From Manduca sexta (taxonomy: Eukaryota; Arthropoda; Insecta; Lepidoptera; Sphingidae), in contig NC_051139.1 of NCBI RefSeq assembly GCF_014839805.1, positions 4,278,001 through 4,342,000 of the forward strand: a stretch of 64,000 bases of DNA, in the 5' to 3' direction. Numbering within the stretch: position 1 is the first letter of the stretch; every line of letters starts with the position of its first letter. The notes under the pieces were generated by a model. That model was not told the origin of the DNA, searched no databases, and saw only the letters and a list, made by a program, of their open reading frames with translations. The position numbers were made by a program, and so were the translations under genes. Below, in pieces: positions 12,701 to 22,328 of the stretch.

Positions 12701-15700
12701 ATCTCTCAGAAGTATAGGTAGGTAGGTACTATATATAAAATAGGAGGTAACAACGAAATTTGTTGCGTTTCGTCCGATCAATAAACTGCTTAATAACCTT
12801 CAAAGGTCGGAACGCATTGAAGATTCCTCAATTGCCACGTCTATAACACGAAATGTTATTATTAGGAATTTAGAGCCCATTACATTACCAAACAGAGCAT
12901 TATTATTCAATCTAGAATGTGTTGTTTTTTGTGTAGTTATAGCACCTGTCATCAGATCACTTTTGGTGATTCAGTTTGTATCAAAAATATATTTTAAACA
13001 GACTTTAAACAGTATAGTTATTTATATCAAAGTGCTCCAAAAGTGAATACCAATTGTTAAAAGTCTTCTTATTTGAAATGTGCGTGTGACATGTCACATC
13101 CTTAGATATTAATACAAAAATAACATTTAAAGAAATATGATAATATACGCATTAAAAATGTGCAAATCGTGATATGGAAAAGATATGAAGTATTTTACAA
13201 ATTGTTGTTTTGTTATTTCCATGAGTAATCATTAAGTAACCGTGGGCTGAGCTCAAAATTTTTTGCAATTTCCATGAGATTGAGTAACCATTGCATGAGC
13301 GCATTTTTGTATGATAATTTTCCCAATGTTCAATTTAATGCACTATATAGTCTTAGAACTTTGATGTTAAGATGTATTTATTGTATTTTGTCAAAGGTAA
13401 AACTTCTAATATATTTAGCATCAAAATTAGATAGAATATCTTTCCATTATAAACATTTTGCAGACAGCGTGGGTTGATTGTGGGTGAACGCTTCGTCAAA
13501 CATTGTGTGGATGAATCCATCGATACCGATTTCAATTCTGAAAATATTTATAGCACAAAAGTCATTGTGAGTGGATGGTGGATTATTCCGATGAAATAGA
13601 ACGCATTTTCCTTTTAATATAATATCCATATTATTTGTGCGTTATCTCGAGCGGACTTGAGTTTGTTTATTTTAAAAGGTTTTCTTTTACATTAACAAGG
13701 TTCGTGTTCATTATCATTCGTGTTTAATGTTAATATGCACTTGTCAAAATAGAATTAAATACATATTTAAAAAGTAAAGGCAATAACTTTTAATAATATT
13801 TATGTAAAATAAATATAATTTAACGTGTGAGTCACATGTTTCATTAAACGTTGCATATTTCGTTTTATTTCTGCCAACGTTCGATGTTATTTTAAATTTG
13901 GAATCTTTTGAATTGCAATTTTTTTCCATGTTTTTCTTCTGCCAGTGTTCGATGTTATTTTAAATTTGGAATATTCCAAATTGTTGAATTGCAAATTTAG
14001 TTTTACCACAAAGTCCTTCAAAAAAGTATTTATAATTAAAAACAACCAACTTGTATAGGTTGTTTAAACGAAGAATTATGTAGGCTAGGTAAATACAGCT
14101 AATCTTATAATGCCGTAGATCTATTGACTTATATTTGTCTTCAAGAGTTATAAGCACTTGTACATCTTCATAATCCATTCATGACTCAATAACGGTGTCG
14201 GCAATTCGTATAATTCGTCATTTTGGATACATCATTTTCGCCGGCTTAATATTACAAGGTGCTATATAAATTTTGATTGATGTTGGAAAAATGATATACA
14301 TTTTTATGTTGATAAAAAGTACAAGACAGTATTTCATGGTTATCCTTTTATTTATTTGTGCACTTTTCTTTTTTTTTTACTGCAAATACATAGAATCATG
14401 CGATACATAAAATTTAATTTGTGAAATAATATTATAGAGAACCTTGTAATAGTAAGCAAGCGTTTTCTCTTACGTTGCTACTATGTAAAAAAGACTTTAA
14501 AAATATCAGCCCTGTTTTAAATACTATCCCACTGCTGGACAAAGACGTTTTTTTACTATTGATAGATTTAGGCCTTAGTCTACCACGCTGGTCCAGTGCG
14601 GTTTTGCAGTCTTCACATACCTATCTTAGAATTTGTTATGAGGAATTACATTCTATAGTAAAATTAATTCTGTCGGCGTCTGACGTTTCTCATCTATATC
14701 CTCTTCGTCTCACGTATTTATATTCAAGAATGCAACACGTCCTTATCTGCTTGTAACAATCATGGATGCGATCATGAATGTCGATAAATTTGAGTGAATA
14801 TACAAAAAGTATAGTCAGCGGCGATAGCCTGGTTGGGTGTGGAACGGACTGCCGAGACGAATGTCCGCAGGTTCAAATCCCAAGGGCACACAGTTCTAAG
14901 TTTTGTAAAAAAAATATGTGTGTATTCTTTGAGAATTATCACCTGCTTTAACGATGAAGGAAGACATCGTGAGAAAACCTGCATACCTGCATGGTGTGTG
15001 AAGTCTAGGGCAGCGTAGTGGATTAAGGCCTAATCCCTCTCAGTAGTAGAGGAGGCCCGTACACAGCAGTGGGACAGTATAGAAATAAAATTATAATCTA
15101 TACAGTATGTAAAGTTAGGTGAGGTACCTGCTTACTATATTTAATATGATACATAACTATCATATTTAAAATAATTGTAGTCTCTACTTATATTGCGGTT
15201 TGATCTTTGAAAAGAAAAAAAAGGAATTTATTCTTAGTTCTTATTTATAATAAGTCTTGTTTGCGTAAAGGTCAGTGGTTAAAAATAGACTTGCACTCAG
15301 GATCAAATACATCTACATTAGTGAAAGGATTTTCAGTACCATTGCAGAGAAGTTAGAGATTAGCACGTTGAATTAAAATAAACTTTAGTACTATAACATT
15401 AGTATAGATTTTACTTTGTTATAAACTGTAGAGAATGACAATTTTTCTTTCCAGGATGAGTTGTACCTTTGTACGCCGATCAGGATTTCTCCCCGGACTA
15501 GTTATTACATAAGTAAGTAACATGTTACAAGCCTTCAAGTGAGATAATGCGTAATGCGTAAAGTCATTCTTTTAATCCAAGAAGAGGTAAGCGGTGAAAC
15601 TAGTGGTCCCATTTTCCTCCGTGCGTTTCCGTCCCATGATATGATAGGGGGTGAGCCTATCACTATATCGGATGAAATTACAGACTCCGGGTTGATTCTG

Positions 15701-18700
15701 AGCAGAAAATCCAATATCACTTTCGAACCCGGGTCAAATTGCAGTTGTACCGTAATACAACTACGCCTCCGGGACAGATATAAGGTTAATTAATAATTAA
15801 TATTATGTTCACATGATATAGTAATAAAAAATAATATGAACTCTGATTTTTTAATTTTACGCGATTGTTAGATAATGAAATAAAACTATTTTACGGATTT
15901 TTTCGCAGGTTTTTATGTTATAATTTGCTCTTGACTTTTCGTAGACTACGTCGTCTCGGGACTGAGGTGTTGGTCGTCCGAAAAGTCAAACTTCCAATAT
16001 TTTTTTTTTTATGTGAATGGCATATGTAGTCCATTTTGCATGTTAGGTATTCATTTTGTACGATAATATTTTTTTTTTCCAGCCGGATTCAAACCCAATG
16101 CGACTATGCACACGGCGCATCACATGCTCCTATACGGATGCTCAGAACCTGGCTCCAATGATTCCGTGTGGTAAGTACGAATATATACGTGATTAAACTT
16201 TAAGGGCTTACGCAGACGGCGTGTTTTATTGGTATCGGATTATTGAGATAGGATCAAAGATTAAGATTGGCATCGTTTACTGAAAACGGTCGATAGTCAC
16301 GTTCGAAACGCGTTGTCAGCTTGTTTAAAACAGACGTGTGCAATGGCTCTTGGATAAATTAAATAAGCAGTTTTATCGAGATTAATCGCCCTATAAAGCC
16401 GCCGTTATTGCATGTTGAAAAACTATATTTATAAGAAAATTGTAATACAGTTAGCCACAGAAATAGCTGACAAGATCAAAACTTCAAAAATGTTTCTACA
16501 CTTTACTTTAATCGAAATTTTATATTTTCTTAACATAAAATAGACTCTTATATAAAGTCCTTGTCCTTAGACTTTGACAACGTTTACTATGGGATATATC
16601 ATAAATTACAAAATAGCTTAACGGCAGAGCAGTTCTCTGTATTACCATTACTAGTTATGCAATTTTAAATTGAAAAAAAAAAAAATTAATATTAAGGAAT
16701 CAATCAAGCACTATGATACTGTAAGGTAGATAATATTAAGAGATTGTAATTAATGTATATATTTTGTAAGGTAGATATTATTTTAGGAGATTGTCTATTG
16801 ACAATGTTTTTTATTTTAGGAGTTGCGGCGAGATGCAAAGCAATGGCGTGGATCAAATCTACAACACCGCTAATCCATGCCGCGCTGGATCACAGGTACT
16901 TACAGTTACTTGAACTATCAAGTTAGTGTTCAAGGTAGTAACCTTGTATATGTTGAACCGTCATAAAAAAAATTAAGGATGTTGTTGAAACAACTTAATA
17001 TTTTTTTAATTATAATGTACAAACGGCTTGACTTGGTTTTTATGACCAGCCGTTTTATGTCACCAATCCCCCTTGGAGATTTCAGTTCCGTGCAAATTGT
17101 GTTAGAAAAATCCTTAGTGTTTCTGGACTTGGAATTAGTCCCTAGTCCCTTCACTTTGGCATTTTACCAAGAATGTAATTGCTTTCTTGTCTATGTAAAA
17201 ATCTTAAATATTTTTTTTGTTTTAACTTGTTATGGGCTGATCTTGTCATTAAATAAATATGGAAGATATATAGCTATATATTGTATGGGTGAAATATAAT
17301 CTATGGATATATATATATTAATATGTCGGTTGATAATAAATGTGTTATCTTCCAATAACTGATCAAGTGCATTGGGGCTTTATAGCCATATTTCAAACAA
17401 TTTATCAACATACATATTATATGGAGTTTGTATATTACTGTAAATTTTCCTGGTAACCATTGCTACCTTTTTACTTTTTACTTATTTTACCTCTACTTAA
17501 TTTAATAATACAATAAATTTAGTGATGATTTTCCTATTGTAAATATTAATAAAGAAGGAAATAATTATATATTACAAAGAGAAAAGCATTGAATTGTAGT
17601 AATGTAAATGTTCATTTTTGTGTATTAGCTTTGAAATATATATCAGTTAGTTTATACCTTTGAAAAACTCTATTGAAGTACTTTTCGCCTCTTGAGTTGT
17701 ATTCGCCTCATTGTAAAGTAAAATGTTTTAAAATGTATTACTCTGGTCATTACACTTCTTTTGGTAACATAATATTGATTGACTGTTGTAATAATAATAA
17801 CGCAGTATTTTATGTTGTTAATGCTCTGTATGCTTCTTAATTGGCTTCCATGTTCTACTATTGTATTATTATCATATATTTCATTTATGCTCAAGTGAAA
17901 GCTGCTGGTGTGATTCACTGGAAAATCAATCAAAAGACTTAAGGCGATTCCTCAAGGTCCATTTTCATACATTTTGTTTCACCTTTAATCTGGGTAACTA
18001 AACAAGTATTGGCAAGTAAAGAATTTCAATTCACGTCTAGTTAGTGATTAGTTTTTATTTAAATTCTTTACTTGCCAATACTTGTTTAGTTACCCAGATT
18101 AAAGGTGAAACAAAATGTATGAAAATGGACCTTGAGGTATCGCCTTAATGGATAGTGTATAAGCAATGCAGTGCATATAAAATTAAATTGAATACAGCTA
18201 CCGACCAATGACTGGTTACCATGCAGCTGATAATGTAGTTTATTAAAATCCCCACTGCGGGGAACACCTATACGAAAGTTCATAAGTTATAAAAACATGA
18301 TAGAAGTCATGTATTCGTGAGTGGTAATACCAATAATTCTGTTGGTTTTATTCGTGATTTTAATTAATAGTTTTTTATATAATGTTGCACTTCTTGCAGT
18401 TGTGTAGCGTAATTTGGGTGTAGGTTGTTAAATTATCATTGCTCAAAAAATGGTAATATGAAGTCTTATTTCTTTTTACTTTTTTTCATGTGCCAGTGGC
18501 TAGGCGGAAGGGGGGGGGGGGGTTTGGGGTGGCATTCAGGAGGCAAGAACCTGCGCTGAGCCAACGTCTTTCTGTCATCACTACATAGTATAAAACAAAG
18601 TCGCTTTCTCTGTCCCTATGTGTGCTTAAATCTTTAAAACTACGCAACGGATTTTGATGCGTTTTTTTTTAATAGATAGAGTGATTCAAGAGGAAGGTTT

Positions 18701-21700
18701 ATATGTATAATAACATCCATTAAATAGTGGAGAAATATTGCACCCGTGCGAAGCCGGGGCGGGTCGCTAGTCTATATTAATTGAAACAGAGTTATCCGAT
18801 TTAGGGTCCGTGGACCAATAGGGCTCTATAAAATTATCCTGTGAATGTATACCGTAGAAGCTTAGGCATAGATGTCTACGCAGTAAGAACCAGAATAAAA
18901 ATACGACATGATACATTTTTTATACCTTTGTCTAAAAAAGTCGACAAAAACAATTCCCGGCTGTTTGAATTAATACTGGTTATAGTTAGATATTATACTA
19001 GCACTACTTTTTACTCATGATTTGTTTAGGCCGGGTACACATTGCTAAAAAATAACGTATTGTGTCCAGATTGTGTACGCGTGGGCTAAAGATGCTCCGA
19101 GTCTGCAGCTACCAGAAGGCGTCGGTTTCCTCATCGGCAAGGATTCCCCGATAAAGTATTTGGTGTTGCAAGTTCATTATATGCACAAATTTCCAGGTAA
19201 ATATAAAATTTTAATTACTTTACAATTATAAATATATTAGTCATAAAATGTGTCAACTCTTCTACATACCTTCTTTAGTTTTGGTGATATAAAAATATTT
19301 CACTGAGTCATAAAATGTGTCGCTTTTTCTGCATACCCCTTTTCTTTAGTTTTGGTGATATTAAACTATTGTATAAAAATAATCAAACTTAAATATAAAA
19401 TATACTAAAATATAAGATTCAGCTGATAGTAGCATATACTTTATATCCGCCCGAATAGCGACCACCATACACAAGGTGTTAAAACCCACCATAGTGGCCC
19501 ACGTAAGTGTCGCGTTCCGGGATCAGCCCGTGTATATCCGGTTCCAACGGGCCGGCAAATTTGTGTGGCAGTCGAGGGGTACTCATTTCTCGTCAGTCGA
19601 CATGCTATTGCACTTTCATCATCATCAGCCGCATAAAGTCCACTGCTGAACATAGGCCTCCCCAAAAGATTTCCAGTCGGTGGGGATTCCAATGGGGGGG
19701 GGGGGGGGGGTCGTTCATTGCCGTTCCCCGTTAAAAAAAATATCTACAGATATATTGCAAAATAGCAGAAAATCTAGAATTGATAAAATCCTATTTATTA
19801 TTATATTATAATAAACTGATAATAAGTATATTAATACAATATTTATATTACACAACTGACTAAAGTAGATGTAACATTGGTTCAGATTTGTTCATAACAT
19901 GGTCACAAAGGTATTTTATTTTTCTGTGAGGTTGTTATTAAATAAATCAATATTATGAGATCGTGCGTGTTATTGTATGTATGTTTACTAAACAAAAATA
20001 TTATGAGACTATGACATGTCATTGAAAGCATCCAGTGTTGACAAACGTTTTTTCATTTCCAGTGGGTAAAACAGACAATTCTGGCGTTTTCCTGAAATAC
20101 ACGAAGACCCGGTATGTAGTAGTTTATTTGGAATATAGGTACCTATATTTTTTTTTTCAAATTGGAAACGTTCAAAATATTAGTATGGCTTGTGAATGGA
20201 AATTTATTGACAGCCCAAGTACCAAGACTAGTAACGGAATCTCATAGATAGTAAATAGTCAGTACTTGAGCCACTTACTTTTTACATAGTCTTTTTTTTA
20301 TATTTTATTGTCTCTTAAGTTTTCTTTTCGTTTTTCAACCTCCTTTCCTACTTCTACCATTCTGCCGTTTTCTTTTTTTGAATTATCAGGAAAAGGAAAA
20401 ATCAGAACAAAGTATTGTTTGATATGCTTACGAATGACTTCTGATTGGTTTATTTTCGGGATCAGTTCGAAGATTAAGATGGGGATTTAAAACAGCTGTT
20501 AGTTACAACTATTAATCTCTGTTCTTATAAGTTACTAGCGACCCGCCCCGGCTTCGCACGGGTGCAATATTTCTCCAATATTTAATGGATGTTATTACAC
20601 ATATAAACCTTCCTCTTGAATCACTCTATCTATTAAAAAAAAACCGCATTAAAATCCGTTGCGTAGTTTTAAAGATTTAAGCATACAAAGGTAGGGACAG
20701 AGAAAGCGACTTTGTTCTATACTATGCAGTGATAACCAGTGCCGGAGGTGGTGGGAGTGGAAAGTAAGGGTGTCTCAGTGTGGTCGCCCGTAGCGCCGAG
20801 AACTTAGTGTAGCACCTCAGATTTCGGCTAGAAAGTCATCATTGATATTATGCTATTGCTTACAAAGATACAGCTGGGTCCTCCAGCAAAAAGGAAAAAA
20901 AAACGCACTGGACGCTCGAAAGCCACAGCCACTACCATAACTATAAGATAAACGTCACGTGGAATATTTTATGGCAATATTAATTTCCAGCATGCCTCGC
21001 CAAGCTGGTGTGATCCTGCTGGGTACGGGAGGGGTGATCCCCGCTCATGCCGTGGAACATATGGAGACGGCCTGCACCATGCGCGAGGACAAAGTCCTGC
21101 ATCCATTCGCGTTCCGTACTCATACTCATGGACTTGGTACGGTTTGTTAATACATTATGAACTCTGATTGTTTCAAAATAGATTATATTTTTTAGTTCAC
21201 TTGACTACTTATACACATGGATTTGGTAATAAGCTAGTAGGTTATAAATTTATTTATTACAAATAGTTAAATAAATTATATTTAGATATATTTGTATATT
21301 TTGCAACTAGAGTCTACATTCAAAAGTTACGTATTTTTGACCGCACTAAAATGCAAGTCTTATATCATGGAGTTAGATTGCATGAAGTTTTATATTATTA
21401 TTTTTAAGTTAGATGACCAGTATCCAAAGCAATATTCTTGATCGTTTAACAGTATTATAAAATTCTACTAAGCTTAATAATCATTCTAAATTCTTAATAC
21501 ATTCGTGAAAGGGCTAGTTTTGATATGTTAAACTAATTTCGTTTCCCAGGTACGGTGGTAAGCGGCTACGTGGTACACCAGAAAGAGAGCGGCGACGTAT
21601 GGAGCCTGCTCGGCAAGAAGAACCCCCAGCTGCCCCAAATGTTCTACCCCATACTAGACACCTCTCCTATAAAGCAAGGAGATGTGCTCGCTGCTAGATG

Positions 21701-22203
21701 CACTATGAACAACACTAGAAGTCACACTGTTAGCATTGGGTAAGTTGTAGTAATCTGTCGTGTATACTTGTTTTTTTTCTGTTACGTGACTTACTGACGT
21801 TACAAAACAATGTTGCTTAATGTCAGGTATAGATAATGCGGTGGTACAGCACAAACTGGGCTATCGCACATGAGAAATGTTCTAATCCCATTTATTTCGC
21901 TTTGTAGTGTTCATGCGATGATTACTCATCATGTGACTCGTTTGCCGGCCGTCAAATTATGCGTCACATACCATCAGCGGAGCGGTTTTTCGTCCCATCA
22001 TCAATAAATATTAAAAAAGATCAATTTTTTTCAGCTCCACAAATAACGACGAGATGTGCAACTTCTACTTAATGTACTGGGTTGAGAACGACACGCCGTT
22101 GGAGCAGAAGTATTGCTTCACCCCCGGACCGCCATACTACTACTGGACACAAGCCCGGGAGAATTTCAACCGCATCCCGGACTTGGAGGCCAGCACGCTG
22201 TAA
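6626..22203 (+). CDS. Phm: Peptidylglycine alpha-hydroxylating monooxygenase (PHM), nine coding exons
   Basis: Copper, ascorbate and O2-dependent enzyme that hydroxylates the alpha carbon of the C-terminal glycine of peptide precursors, the first step of neuropeptide amidation in the secretory pathway. Joining 6626-6742, 15455-15512, 16083-16170, 16820-16895, 19070-19196, 20063-20111, 20991-21136, 21550-21739 and 22035-22203 gives 1020 nt, 339 residues plus TAA, in frame through eight GT-AG introns. Residues 1-22 form a signal peptide (cleavage after VHA likely). CuA ligands are H71, H72 and H149; CuB ligands are H216, H218 and M291, in HTH and DEMCN motifs. Q147, H209, R214, N293 and Y295 match active-site positions of rat PHM. 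N-glycosylation sequons are at N64, N274 and N302. The protein ends after the PHM core, with no PAL lyase and no membrane anchor, as in insects where PHM and PAL are separate genes. ATG 6626 is chosen because it directly opens the signal peptide; upstream codons use a TTG. Confidence 0.5.
7020..7290 (-). repeat. Family J interspersed repeat, diverged
   Basis: Contains GCAGTTTTGCCCG, GGATAAAAAGTAGTCTATG and CCAAATTTCATCCAAATC in order, which recurs at 37045-37260, 49020-49285 and 58930-59095. This is a common lepidopteran repeat layout; the class (Helitron-like or other) is uncertain. Confidence 0.5.
8811..9290. repeat. Direct duplication of about 200 bp in PHM intron 1
   Basis: Segments about 8811-9010 and 9085-9290 share a TACACAGAC block, GTAGACAG, TTTTATTTTATCTTCCTTTA, AGAATTGATTAAAAGGAA and CGGATTACAATGTCA in the same order, spaced about 275 bp. 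They have diverged by substitutions and small indels, so the duplication is old. Confidence 0.5.
9653..9660. promoter_or_regulatory. Perfect CRE palindrome TGACGTCA in PHM intron 1
   Basis: An eight-base CREB/ATF consensus site. Five others occur in the window (3508, 32431, 37548, 41711, 47626). Function is unproven; recorded because intron 1 is a plausible place for neuroendocrine enhancers. Confidence 0.5.
10486..10694 (-). mobile_element. SINE family A, 5'-truncated
   Basis: Reverse-complement 3' half of SINE-A: ATATCAGCCCTGTATTATAT, then CACTGCTGAGCACGGGCC, and on to TTTTCCTTCACCGTTAAAGC. The tRNA-like head is missing. The 106-codon frame that begins here is a read-through of the SINE into intron sequence. 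Confidence 0.5.
13872..14000. repeat. Short direct duplication
   Basis: TTCTGCCAACGTTCGATG at 13880 and TTCTGCCAGTGTTCGATG at 13938 each continue into TTATTTTAAATTTGGAAT and TTGAATTGCAA. The units are about 65 bp apart, in PHM intron 1. Confidence 0.5.
14502..14630 (-). repeat. SINE family A, old 3' fragment
   Basis: Starts ATATCAGCCCTGTTTTAAAT and includes CCCACTGCTGGAC and TTAGGCCTTAGTCTACCACG. It is more diverged than the other copies, with internal deletions. The 93-codon ORF over it is not a gene. Confidence 0.5.
14817..15081 (+). mobile_element. SINE family A, near full length
   Basis: Head with A box (TAGCCTGGTTGG) and B box (GGTTCAAATCC), then AAGGGCACACAG, and an end at CAGCAGTGGGACAGTATAG. 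It has a deletion of the ATAGGAATTTCGAAG region relative to the copy at 994-1323. It is in sense orientation in PHM intron 1, about 370 bp before exon 2. Confidence 0.5.
15455..15512 (+). CDS. Phm: PHM coding exon 2 (residues 40-58)
   Basis: Short 58-nt exon between TTTCTTTCCAG and A|GTAAGT. It reads DELYLCTPIRISPRTSYYI and ends in phase 1. C45 corresponds to the cysteine of the first conserved disulfide (rat C81). It lies 8.7 kb from exon 1, so gene predictors may miss it. Confidence 0.5.
15580..15776 (-). mobile_element. SINE family D, diverged copy inside PHM intron 2
   Basis: Matches the complete family D copy at 49714-49977: CCGTCCCATGATATGATAGG, GAGCCTATCACTATATCGG, CAGACTCCGGGTTGATTCTG, CGAACCCGGGTC, then TACAACTACGCCTCCGGG. 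It is reverse to the gene and lies 67 bases after exon 2. Confidence 0.5.
15880..15986 (+). repeat. Family F element, partial
   Basis: AATAAAACTATTTTACGGAT, a TTTTTCGCAGGTTTTTATGT block and GGTGTTGGTCGTCCGAAAAG. The same blocks occur inverted at 50155-50282, and the arm also forms the hairpin at 30822-30952. It lies in PHM intron 2, just before exon 3. Confidence 0.5.
16083..16170 (+). CDS. Phm: PHM coding exon 3 (residues 59-88, CuA His pair)
   Basis: Starts after a T-rich tract and CCAG and ends at G|GTAAGT. It contains the family hallmark TAHHMLLYGC: H71 and H72 are CuA ligands and C78 is a disulfide cysteine. N64-A-T is a glycosylation sequon. The exon starts in phase 1 and ends in phase 2; W88 is split across the next intron. 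Confidence 0.5.
16820..16895 (+). CDS. Phm: PHM coding exon 4 (residues 89-113)
   Basis: 76-nt exon, acceptor TTTTATTTTAG and donor CAG|GTACTT. It carries C90 and C108, the partners expected for C45 and C78 by comparison with rat PHM. It ends in phase 0. Confidence 0.5.
17943..18144. mobile_element. Long-TIR MITE flanked by TTAA (piggyBac-like), copy 1, in PHM intron 4
   Basis: A 202-bp near-perfect inverted repeat. The left arm begins GGCGATTCCTCAAGGTCCAT; the right arm ends GGACCTTGAGGTATCGCC. TTAA is on both sides (17939-17942 and 18145-18148), the target duplication of the piggyBac superfamily. Each arm is about 90 bp and the spacer is tiny, so the PHM pre-mRNA would carry a long hairpin here. 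The same ends occur in a longer element at 39123-39480. No coding capacity. Confidence 0.5.
18510..18522 (+). repeat. G13 homopolymer in PHM intron 4
   Basis: Thirteen consecutive G in an AT-rich intron, next to GGTTTGGGGTGG. It could form a quadruplex in DNA or RNA, and its length is prone to sequencing error. Confidence 0.5.
18580..18770 (+). mobile_element. Helitron-like element, copy 1, in PHM intron 4
   Basis: ACAAAGTCGCTTTCTCTGTC, AAAACTACGCAACGGATTTT, a TTCAAGAGGAAGGTTTATAT block, then a GC hairpin-like end CGAAGCCGGGGCGGGTCG and CTAG followed by T. An end CTRR|T preceded by a short GC hairpin, with no target duplication, is the Helitron pattern. The copy at 20535-20730 is the same sequence in opposite orientation. 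Confidence 0.5.
19070..19196 (+). CDS. Phm: PHM coding exon 5 (residues 114-155, third CuA His)
   Basis: 127-nt exon after TATTGTGTCCAG, ending at G|GTAAAT in phase 1. It encodes IVYAWAKDAP, then EGVGFLIGKDSPIKY and LVLQVHYMHKFP. H149 is the third CuA ligand and Q147 is the conserved neighbour in the electron-transfer path proposed for PHM. Confidence 0.5.
19424..19616 (+). repeat. Family B retroposon, copy 1, in PHM intron 5
   Basis: TTATATCCGCCCGAATAGCG, ACACAAGGTG, CCATAGTGGCCCACGTAAGT, CGGGATCAGCC, CGTCAGTCGACAT. Five other locations carry this roughly 230-bp family (29178, 48195, 59157, 60330, 62720). The 3' end of the longer copies is A-rich. Class uncertain. Confidence 0.5.
19617..19679 (-). 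repeat. Non-LTR retrotransposon 3' tail
   Basis: CATCATCATCAGCCG, GTCCACTGCTGAACATAGGC, CTCCCC. Reverse-complemented, this is the AGGCCTATGTTCAGCAGTGG-type 3' end plus (GAT)n tail common on lepidopteran RTE-like elements. It is joined directly to a family B copy. Confidence 0.5.
19694..19710 (+). repeat. G17 homopolymer in PHM intron 5
   Basis: Seventeen consecutive G after GGGGATTCCAAT. This is the second long G tract in the same transcript and lies in a repeat junction, so its exact length is doubtful. Confidence 0.5.
20063..20111 (+). CDS. Phm: PHM coding exon 6 (residues 156-171)
   Basis: Smallest exon, 49 nt, between TTTCATTTCCAG and CG|GTATGT. It reads VGKTDNSGVFLKYTKT, with R172 split. 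N161 sits where rat PHM has the disulfide cysteine C186. Confidence 0.5.
20365..20500. repeat. Family I repeat, partial, in PHM intron 6
   Basis: CAGAACAAAGTATTGTTTGA, ATGCTTACGAATGAC, TTCTGATTGGTT and GGGATCAGTTCGAAGATTAA. It matches 53540-53725 directly and 26885-27065 in reverse, all with a CAAATGA/GATTGGTT core. Probably a MITE relic. Confidence 0.5.
20535..20730 (-). mobile_element. Helitron-like element, copy 2, in PHM intron 6
   Basis: Reverse of the copy at 18580-18770: CTAGCGACCCGCCCCGGCTT at the left, then ATGGATGTTATTAC, CGTTGCGTAGTTTTAAAGAT and AGAAAGCGACTTTGTTC. The two copies are nearly identical by eye. They are inverted relative to each other and flank exons 5 and 6. Confidence 0.5.
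20991..21136 (+). CDS. Phm: PHM coding exon 7 (residues 172-220, CuB His pair)
   Basis: 146-nt exon, acceptor TTAATTTCCAG, donor G|GTACGG. It contains the CuB ligands H216 and H218 in FRTHTHGLG, with R214 and H209 also conserved, and disulfide cysteine C200. The donor is placed after the first base of the G221 codon, which restores HGLGTVVSGY with exon 8. Confidence 0.5.
21550..21739 (+). CDS. Phm: PHM coding exon 8 (residues 221-283)
   Basis: 190-nt exon from GTTTCCCAG to GG|GTAAGT. It encodes the conserved VVSGYVV strand, the LLGKKNPQLPQMFYP loop typical of PHM, and GDVLAARC with C271. N274-N-T is a sequon. It is more GC-rich than the surrounding introns. Confidence 0.5.
22035..22203 (+). 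CDS. Phm: PHM coding exon 9 (residues 284-339, CuB Met, stop)
   Basis: Terminal coding exon after TTTTTTTCAG. It reads STNNDEMCNFYLMYWVEND: M291 is the CuB methionine, C292 pairs with C271, and N293 and Y295 are conserved active-site residues. C311 is the expected partner of C200. The protein ends ...DLEASTL with TAA at 22201-22203. Confidence 0.5.
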
Positions 22204-22321
22204 ACAAGTCTTACGACATTAGAGAAACGAGTTCGTGCAAGTAAGTTTTTATTGATTTGTTGTTACAAGTAAATGTTTTAAATTCGTATTAGATACAATC
22301 ATATTACAATTGATGTTGTAC

Positions 22322-22327
22322 AATAAA
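22322..22327 (+). terminator. Candidate polyadenylation signal of PHM
   Basis: AATAAA lies 119 bases after the stop codon and is the first canonical hexamer. Further AATAAA hexamers exist downstream (for example 24784-24789), so a longer 3' untranslated region reaching about 24.8 kb cannot be excluded from sequence alone. Confidence 0.5.
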
Positions 22328-22328
22328 G

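Larger units (their letters stand above)
6743..15454 (+). other. PHM intron 1 (8.7 kb)
   Basis: Bounded by GTAAGT and TTTCTTTCCAG. Most of it is AT-rich. It includes family J repeat at 7020-7290, a direct duplication at 8811-9290, a CRE palindrome at 9653-9660, SINE-A pieces at 10486-10694, 14502-14630 and 14817-15081, and a short direct duplication at 13872-14000. Large first introns often hold enhancers, but none can be shown here. Confidence 0.5.

Noticed and set aside
20035..20247. The 70-codon read-through frame around PHM exon 6 as a complete ORF
   Set aside because: Only 20063-20111 is exon; the rest is intron sequence before the acceptor and after the GTATGT donor.
21137..21150. Extension of PHM exon 7 to the in-frame stop after HGLGTVC
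   Set aside because: The G|GTACGG donor at 21136 joins exon 8 to give the family motif HGLGTVVSGY; the extension would truncate the enzyme before the CuB methionine.
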